Below, one piece after another: positions 57,897 through 64,000 of a stretch of DNA of 64,000 nt (positions are counted from its first letter, which is position 1; each line of letters opens with the position of its first letter). Origin of the DNA: Panonychus citri. Lineage: Eukaryota; Arthropoda; Arachnida; Trombidiformes; Tetranychidae. The position numbers and the translations under genes are program-made. The stretch covers positions 3,853,001-3,917,000 of the forward strand of contig NW_026515546.1 of the NCBI RefSeq assembly GCF_014898815.1. The letters are read 5' to 3'. The notes beneath the pieces are model-generated. The model had not been told where the DNA came from, searched no databases, and saw only the letters and a program-made list of their open reading frames with translations.

Positions 57897-59095
57897 TGTA
57901 AATTTTTATGCCTCAGGAAATGAGCAAATTTCCTGCAAGCAAACACAATAGCAGCACACTCTTTCTCTGTTGTTTGATAACTGTATTGGTATTTCTGTAA
58001 TTTGCACCCAAAGAAATACACAGGATTCCAAATTCCTTCATCATCTTTTTGAGTTAGAATTCCTCCAATTGCACAACTCGATGCATCAACAACCAATTTC
58101 GTCTCCCGATTCGGGTAGAAATGGGTCAACATGCATCTTTTAGCTAAAGCATTTTTCAGCTTATTCCAGCTCTCCAATTGTACCGCATTTAATGCAAAAG
58201 TTATTCCTTTGTATTTATTTTGCACCAATTCTTGTAAAGGGGCAGCAATGATTGCATAATTCTCGATGAACCTTGAAAAGTAATTAAATAAACCCAAATG
58301 AGATCTCACCTGAGTGTGAGATGTCGGCGGTTCAAGCTTCTTAATCCGCTCAATTTTCTTTGGATCTGGTTGCACTGTTTTTCCCGAAACCAAATGACCC
58401 AAACACACAAATGATGTAACTCCCGCTTGGAGCTTCTCGACTCGATTCTTGAAGCCATAGGCTTTTAATGCATTTATCACTCTCTCCATGTTGAAACATA
58501 ATTCAGCAACAGATCTTCCATAGATAACGATGTCATCAAAGTACCCGAAGCAACATGAGTACTTTAGATCTCCCAACACTTTGTTTATTACCTCTTGAAA
58601 GTACGAAGGCGCATCGGCCAGTCCCATTGGTAATCTCTTATACCTGAAGCAACCATCTTCAGTCACGAAACTTGTTTTATTCCTCTCTTCTTCCGGAATC
58701 TCTAATTGGTAGTAGCCTTGGGCCAAATCCAAGGTTGTGAAGTATTTGTTTCCCTTCAGTTGATTGATTGCATCGTCGATGTTTGGCATAGGGAACGCTC
58801 TCTTTTGAATTAACTTGTTCAGTTCGATATACGATGTCACCATCCTCCATGTACCGTTAGGTTTAGGAACCACAAATGCTGGAGCACCTCCTCCGGCATC
58901 AGAATCTTCAATGATTCCATTTTCCTTGAATTCATTAATAATTTTTCTCATTTCCAAACGCATTTTCTCACTTGACCTAAATGGTTTTAATTTAGGAATA
59001 TGTTTATCTCCAATGTCGATTTTGAATTTTGTCACTGATGCTGGAACACAACCAAGATCATATTTATGGGCCGAAAAAGAATCTTTTTCTCGCAC
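57863..59095 (-). CDS. pol: reverse transcriptase and RNase H
   Basis: RT blocks are complete: PAFVVPKPNGTWRMV, FTTLDLAQGYYQLEI, TEDGCFRYKRLPMGLADAPSYFQ, the active-site YFDDIVIY (Y-x-D-D class) and LGHLVSGKTVQPDPKKI; then RNase H (KLVVDASSCAIGG, TTEKECAAIVFA). The N-terminal context (59096-59226) contains two or three further frame changes within 130 bases before the protease frame, near 59240, 59195 and 59110. These could be decay or sequencing error. Confidence 0.85.
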   Translation of the reverse strand: MREKDSFSAHKYDLGCVPASVTKFKIDIGDKHIPKLKPFRSSEKMRLEMRKIINEFKENGIIEDSDAGGGAPAFVVPKPNGTWRMVTSYIELNKLIQKRAFPMPNIDDAINQLKGNKYFTTLDLAQGYYQLEIPEEERNKTSFVTEDGCFRYKRLPMGLADAPSYFQEVINKVLGDLKYSCCFGYFDDIVIYGRSVAELCFNMERVINALKAYGFKNRVEKLQAGVTSFVCLGHLVSGKTVQPDPKKIERIKKLEPPTSHTQVRSHLGLFNYFSRFIENYAIIAAPLQELVQNKYKGITFALNAVQLESWNKLKNALAKRCMLTHFYPNRETKLVVDASSCAIGGILTQKDDEGIWNPVYFFGCKLQKYQYSYQTTEKECAAIVFACRKFAHFLRHKNLQWLPIIVLCVN

Positions 59096-59226
59096 CAGAA
59101 TTTCATGAATCTTTGTTTTCCTCCTCGGTTAACTCTTGATTAATTTGATTGTATAATCTCTGAGACAAATTTGTTATGTCTTCAGGTAGATCAGGCTTAT
59201 ATCACAAAACTCTTCCACTCTGTTGA

Positions 59227-59571
59227 TTAGATGATCAGCATCTCTGGATAAGTCTCTTTGAAGAACTTCACTAAACTCACTTTGAACATTTCTCTTTCAT
59301 TTGGTTCCTTCGATTCGAGGGGACTAGATGTAATTCGAAATAATTTTTCCATGTCATAATCGTCACCAAACCATTTCTTTAGAAGAATTTCAATTTCTTC
59401 TTTTGTTGGAGCTTCCATTTCCAATTTGTATTCCTTTGATAAATCGAATTGATACAATGAGTAAGGTTGGTCACTTCCATTGGCCTTAATGATTAAATTT
59501 GTATATTTGATTATGTTTTCACCAATGACTATATCATTTGATAGCCAAGGGATTACATACACTCCCATCAC
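59227..59571 (-). CDS. Second half of the protease and N-terminus of pol
   Basis: Continues the aspartic protease fold: MGVYVIPWLSNDIVIGENI matches the 'L-x-x-D-x-I-(I/L)-G' end of retropepsins. It begins in the -1 frame relative to gag, and the overlap reads TGATG: gag stop TGA 59570-59568, then an ATG at 59568-59566. Confidence 0.7.
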   Translation of the reverse strand: MMGVYVIPWLSNDIVIGENIIKYTNLIIKANGSDQPYSLYQFDLSKEYKLEMEAPTKEEIEILLKKWFGDDYDMEKLFRITSSPLESKEPNEREMFKVSLVKFFKETYPEMLII

Positions 59572-61238
59572 TTTAACCCGTCACCCATTTTGACCTTCAC
59601 TGGTAATACGGCTTCACAATTTACCCTTGATGAGTTAACTGTTTGGAAGCTAACATCAATTGGATAAGCTAAAATCCCAAGTTTAGCTGCCATGTTTTTG
59701 TTAATTAAAGTTGTACACGCTCCAGTGTCAATTAACGCATTCATTTCGATTCCCAATTTGTTTACTATTATCTTAATCATCGGATATCTCGTACTATCCG
59801 GAACACTCGTCGCTGTTTTACTCTGCCATAAATTTGTTGAAGAAATTGTTTGATTGTTTACCTTGTAGTCCACATCGAAACAGGCAACGGAACTTCGATT
59901 CGAAGTCCCTTGTTGTGTTTTCTTTTGTTCAGCTCTCTCCTTTAGAAATTTCGCCTTCAGTTCACATTGCCATGAAGCATGACCATATTCGTTACATGCA
60001 TTACACGTTAGTTTACTTGGATCTCTTTCTCTCCTTGAGTCTCTTCTCTGATAAGAGCTCTGATCACGATTACCATACCGAGGTGACATTGATGGGTTAC
60101 CCGATTGACTTCTATCACCATAACCTTTGTCACCATTACCTTTGTCACTGTTACCTTTGTCCTCATAACCTCTGTTGTACCTTTGACCTGGAGGACCTTT
60201 TTGTCCTCTATCACCTTGATTTACCCTTTTGTCATTGGAGGCCTTAGATTCTAAGGTCTCCTTTGACTCTTTTTCGTCCTTGTGTTTTTGCCAATATCCA
60301 ATTAGCTTCGTTTTTAATCTCTCCGTTGAAAATACAGCCTTTGCCGGAATTAACTCGTTTTGTATTTCCTTTGGCAAGGTTGTAGTAATTAGAATCGCCA
60401 TACCTTTATCATCTAATTCTGGATAGATCACTTTTATCACTGTTTCCAACTTTTTCACATGTTCCTTTGGGTTCTCTTTCATATCGAATTTCTTTTGAAA
60501 TAACACGTACAATGCTTCGGATACATCAATCGCTGTGATGTTAGATTCATTTAGATAATATTTCCACTCATCCCATGAAAGATTAGGTTGTTCTCGATTC
60601 AATTTCTCAGCTATTTTTCTAGCTTCACCTTCGAATAAAACTGTTGTCGTTTTTATCCACAATTGTTCTGTTGGATCGTAGTCCTTTAAATCGAACTCGA
60701 GACTCTCGATCCAATCGGTAAAGGTTATTTTTCCATCCGGCCACTTCTTCTTGTTTATTCGTCTAAACGCTTGTTGAATTGGACTCATTTCACTGTTCGA
60801 TGATGGGACCGAAATACTTATGTTTTTCGTTTTCGACCCATTTGTATAAGCGTTCATGATGATTGCTGTCTGAGCAATCGAAATTCCTAATTGAATTAAT
60901 GTGTCTCTCTCTGTAAATAGAAGAGAATCAATTGATTTGATATCTCCTTCTATTAGTCTACACAAACTCTCATAGTTCACACCAATTTGTCGCATAGTAA
61001 TACCGTCACCCCATTTGTAACGTATCTCTTCAAAAATGTTAACCTTTGATAAATCATCACACAATTTGTTCGTTGAGTAATACTTCTGCACTGCAATGGC
61101 TTCTCGTATTTCTCGTAGTAACATCTCATCATCCTTGAAATTTGTTTTAGGTATACCCCAATCTTCACTCAGCTTTATAAGATCGGCTCGTGTAACCTCC
61201 TCTGGGGTCTTCGATTTCGAAGATCCCGGATCACTCAT
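59568..61238 (-). CDS. gag: gag and first half of protease
   Basis: 556 residues from ATG 61238 (an open frame without ATG extends 14 codons upstream). A capsid-like helical region (residues about 130-330, with LSWDEWKYYLNESN and KKFDMKENPKEHVKKLE) is followed by a Gly/Asp/Lys/Arg-rich basic region with DKGNGDKGYGDR-type repeats, one zinc knuckle CNACNEYGHASWQC (CX2CX4HX4C) and the protease active-site ALIDTGACTTLI. The frame ends inside the protease, so expression of pol needs a -1 shift or reinitiation. Palindromes at 59889-59908, 60237-60261 and 61204-61227 lie within the coding sequence. Confidence 0.85.
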   Translation of the reverse strand: MSDPGSSKSKTPEEVTRADLIKLSEDWGIPKTNFKDDEMLLREIREAIAVQKYYSTNKLCDDLSKVNIFEEIRYKWGDGITMRQIGVNYESLCRLIEGDIKSIDSLLFTERDTLIQLGISIAQTAIIMNAYTNGSKTKNISISVPSSNSEMSPIQQAFRRINKKKWPDGKITFTDWIESLEFDLKDYDPTEQLWIKTTTVLFEGEARKIAEKLNREQPNLSWDEWKYYLNESNITAIDVSEALYVLFQKKFDMKENPKEHVKKLETVIKVIYPELDDKGMAILITTTLPKEIQNELIPAKAVFSTERLKTKLIGYWQKHKDEKESKETLESKASNDKRVNQGDRGQKGPPGQRYNRGYEDKGNSDKGNGDKGYGDRSQSGNPSMSPRYGNRDQSSYQRRDSRRERDPSKLTCNACNEYGHASWQCELKAKFLKERAEQKKTQQGTSNRSSVACFDVDYKVNNQTISSTNLWQSKTATSVPDSTRYPMIKIIVNKLGIEMNALIDTGACTTLINKNMAAKLGILAYPIDVSFQTVNSSRVNCEAVLPVKVKMGDGLK

Positions 61239-61875
61239 CTCTTTATGAGTCTCTGAATTTCCACCACTTGAATTTACCAATTTTAATCCACCAATTTAAT
61301 TTACCAATTGAATTTACCACTGAATTTACCTTAGCTTACCAATAAGCTTTACCTTTGAATTACCACAAAATTTTCCAATTGATTTCTCTTTTAAATCACC
61401 TTGGAACTTAACCTTCGATTTCTCTTTAAATCGCCAATGAAATTTACCTTCGATTTTCTTTTAAATCGCCAATGAAATTAACTTGTGAATTCTCTTTCAA
61501 TTCACCTCTGGTACACCACTTAAATTTTCACTTGAAAGAAAATGATTATAGCAAAAGACCTTTGTGTCCTTGACTTACCTCTAGACTTAGAGTTGTGACA
61601 AAACAAACAAAATAGCTTGTTAACCTTCTCGCTTCTAAGAACAGAATCTGAACTCTCGGGAACGGAAGTATAATTGTGAATCAAACCAGCGAATTACCAG
61701 TTCAAATGTTTAATGTTGAACAACAGCAGAAACTTGGAAAGGGGTTTCTCTAAATAGAGAAACAAATGAGCTTTATCTGCGAATCGCAGACAAGAGCTCA
61801 ATTGTTTCTGTGTTGACTTGGCCAAGATAAATAAAGCAAAAGACGCAATGATTAGGTATTCCTAAAGACGATGAA
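61239..61875 (-). other. Retrotransposon 5' leader
   Basis: Between PBS and gag. Contains near-repeats of a 'gatttctctttaaatcgcc' unit (about 61380-61500), each able to form a small AAATC/GATTT hairpin, and a 50-bp palindrome at 61759-61808. Possible packaging or translation-control structure. Confidence 0.5.
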
Positions 61876-61887
61876 GCATCTCCACCA
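61876..61887 (-). promoter_or_regulatory. Primer-binding site, probably tRNA-Ala
   Basis: TGGTGGAGATGC on the element strand, four bases after the 5' LTR. It is complementary to a 3' end GCATCTCCACCA, which I associate with tRNA-Ala from general knowledge of animal tRNAs; complementarity stops after 12 bases. Confidence 0.65.
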
Positions 61888-61891
61888 AATC

Positions 61892-62269
61892 TGTTATGAA
61901 TTACACTAGTCAGAAATCGTAGTCGTCTTTAAGAGTTATTGAATTACTTTATTAAACACAAAACACTGAGAATCACAAATTATTTTAAAGTTCACAACGG
62001 TCAGAGAGGATAAGGGGAAAGGGACAAGGGTCTTTGAAGGGTAGCTTAATTAAGCATGGGAAAGGGGTTGAGGCTTAATTAAACAATGAGGGTTGACTAA
62101 TGTAATTAAACAAATAGCACATGTAAATGTGTGTTGATTAGTTGCTGGACAATTGTATTTATACAATTGGCTTAGCAACGCCCCTAGTGATTGAATGAAT
62201 TAGATAAGATTAAATTGAGGGAAAGTTACAAAATTGAATAAAGTATAATGGTAATGAGTATATCCCTAA
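61892..62269 (-). repeat. 5' LTR (right in the window)
   Basis: Near-identical to 51688-52060. The outer end reads CCCTAA then TAAT, i.e. the terminal CA seen in the other LTR is missing. Differences to the partner: a few substitutions (including C to T at the CpG in TTACGAATT) and short indels in G/A runs. Confidence 0.9.
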
Positions 62270-62273
62270 TAAT

Positions 62274-64000
62274 GATTTACTTTTGATTCTTAATTTAATT
62301 ATCAATACAATTTAATTCAGTCTTTAAAAATTTAAATTAGTGAGAAAAAAAAATTTTGATAAATCATCTTAATTAATATTCATAATAATTAATAACAATT
62401 AATAATCATGGGTATGAATGATTAACTTGATCACCTTGATCAAATCAAGGTTTACCTTTGATAAATATTATTGCAACAATCAACTAATCAATAATTGAAA
62501 CATTTTCAAAGGTCTAGTACAAATTAACTGATCAACAATCAACATCCATTGATATTAATAGCAAACAATTAAATCCATTGATCATACAACAAACCAATCA
62601 ATTATCTAACAATTTAAACAACTAAATTAAGAAAATGATTATAGTAATCATAAAGTTCATAAACAACAATTAGCATTTACTCAGGTAGGGAGGATTAAAA
62701 CTAATAATCAACAATTTAAAACTTTAATCACTCAATCAAATGAAATATAGACTCTAAATTACAGACAATTAAATTAAATCAACAAGAAAAAGTATCCAAA
62801 TCTTTGAAATTAATCAATGGATCAAAATTAATTGTGACCAAGACTAAACAATCAATAGTTTAATGATTAGGAGGGGGAAAAGTTTCTATGAAAAAAAAAA
62901 CACTCAATGAATTATGATGATTAAGTAAATTGTCATTTCCATTGACTACCAAATCAACTCCACCCAATTCCGGTTATTGTACAATTAAAGTGAAATCAAT
63001 TGAATGAATTAAGTTATCATGATGATAATGATTAACTAGAAATGAAAACTTTCATTGATTAACTTAAGTGCAAAAGTGAAAGTAAAATCAACTATTTAAT
63101 TGTTGAGACTGAAATTCATTGTAACAATCAAAAAGATTCATATTATCATAATAGTTTATTATTCATCATCATTATCTTCATCATCTTCCCAGTATTTACC
63201 TTCTCACCCTTTGTCCATTGAAGAGAGAGAGAGAGATGGTCAGTAAACAAAAAATGAAAAAAGAATTTTTTTCATCTTCATCCTCATCTTCTTCTTGAGA
63301 CTTTATTGAAATGAGGATGATGATGATGATGATGATAAGGATGATAATCTGATAGATCGTGATTTACCTTCTCCTCGTTCTAGTCAACAGTAAATAGCCT
63401 CAAGCTCAAATTCAGTGGAACTTTTTTTCTCTTTTTCATCTCAAGAAAATTTTCTTGACCTTCCCAAAGATTTTATTTATCTCTCATTCCATTTGATTAT
63501 CACTATTATTCATATTTAGTTATCTTGTCAGATTATTACTGTTATCATGATCTTAATCATGATTGTGATTAACATAAAGATTATTATCAGTGATTGAGAA
63601 ATGATTTCTCATTAATCTCTATGATCTTTGATTGTTGATTAGTCTCTTATTAGTGATTAGTTTGTTTTCTGTGTTAATTGTTGCTCATTGTTAATGTTCA
63701 TTGATTGTATCATGTTGATTTCTGTTTTTTTTTTCAAACATTAGATTAATTCATTAATTGTCAACTTATCCTTGGTGATTTGTCAAGGTTTTCTCATTCT
63801 AATTTTTAATTGTTGTCTCTAATTATCACGATAATGGTAATAATCAACATCATTTTGTTGACAAATTGTGGAGGTTTTTTTTTAATTGTAATTAGCAGTT
63901 TGTACTATATTTCGTTAATTATTTCAACTTTTTTCAGCCAATTTCTTAATTTAGCTTATTAACAACCTTTCGGATTGTTGTTGATTAAATGTTGATACAT
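62274..64000. other. AT-rich DNA to the window end, no gene seen
   Basis: Contains a (GA)n tract near 63221 and a (GAT)n microsatellite at about 63313-63345. GTAAAT-type donor look-alikes on the minus strand near 63195 and 63365 are too weak to support exons. Confidence 0.5.

Larger units (their letters stand above)
51688..62269 (-). mobile_element. Ty3/gypsy LTR retrotransposon with an extra RING-exonuclease reading frame
   Basis: About 10.6 kb in minus orientation. Two LTRs of about 375 bp (TGTTA...TAACA), a primer-binding site, gag, protease, RT/RNase H, integrase and a polypurine tract are all in the expected order; integrase after RNase H defines Ty3/gypsy. A 1.2-kb spacer separates pol from a third frame coding for a RING/TRAF-type zinc-finger region and a DEDDh exonuclease. 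TAAT flanks the left LTR (51684-51687) and the right one (62270-62273), consistent with a 4-bp target duplication after loss of the last two bases of the right LTR. The LTRs differ by a few substitutions and several short indels, so the insertion looks fairly recent. Confidence 0.9.

Noticed and set aside
63180..63400. Possible minus-strand exons before the window end
   Set aside because: Only GTAAAT donor look-alikes; no open frame with protein-like composition.

Overview
This is an AT-rich eukaryotic nuclear segment with spliced genes, GT-AG introns, many (GA)n/(CT)n tracts and short copies of the arthropod-type TTAGG repeat. The gene set (L(2)gl, Rab6, TIPIN, CENP-C cupin, an ABCG/ABCH-like transporter tail, arthropod-style LRR protein) points to an arthropod. 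Compact genes and very AT-rich DNA fit a mite, possibly spider-mite-like; that is an inference, not proven. No organelle, bacterial or CRISPR features were seen, and no tRNA or rRNA gene was recognised.

Layout. 1-557: last part of an ABC half-transporter. 1906-3033 (-): unrecognised secreted protein with proline/lysine repeats. 3779-4261: minimal CENP-C cupin protein. 4675-5370: YRDC/Sua5. 7130-11360: four-exon lethal(2)giant larvae. 11816-13802: scrambled non-coding block built from pieces of the two preceding genes, containing a terminal-inverted-repeat element whose arms carry TTAGG repeats. 14038-14661 (-): IFT27-like small GTPase. 16470-34017 (-): seven-exon, probably GPI-anchored LRR protein with multi-kilobase introns, one holding a Tc1/mariner relic. 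34774-35654: TIPIN. 35853-37645 (-) and 40424-42367 (+): divergent pair of hormone-sensitive-lipase paralogues. 42743-43349 (-) and 44164-44505 (+): two small secreted proteins. 46126-47901 (-): complete Rab6 gene whose first exon sits in a 251-bp tandem duplication. 51688-62269 (-): a Ty3/gypsy LTR retrotransposon of about 10.6 kb. 62274-64000: non-coding.

The most unusual object is the retrotransposon. Besides gag, protease, RT/RNase H and integrase it carries a third reading frame, where env would normally lie, encoding a RING plus TRAF-type zinc-finger region and, apparently in the same protein, a REXO/ISG20-like DEDDh exonuclease domain. The element is also studded with 20-50 bp palindromes centred on GATTC, in coding and non-coding parts.

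A caution applies throughout. Many reading frames here, host and transposon alike, are broken by a single base, mostly at a homopolymer run: ABC transporter near 405, L(2)gl near 10870, LRR exon near 16980, Tc1 transposase near 31275, TIPIN near 34784, lipase near 36127, ORF3 near 53845, pol near 57905. The simplest reading is uncorrected homopolymer-length error in the assembly, so genes called as frameshifted may be intact in the organism.
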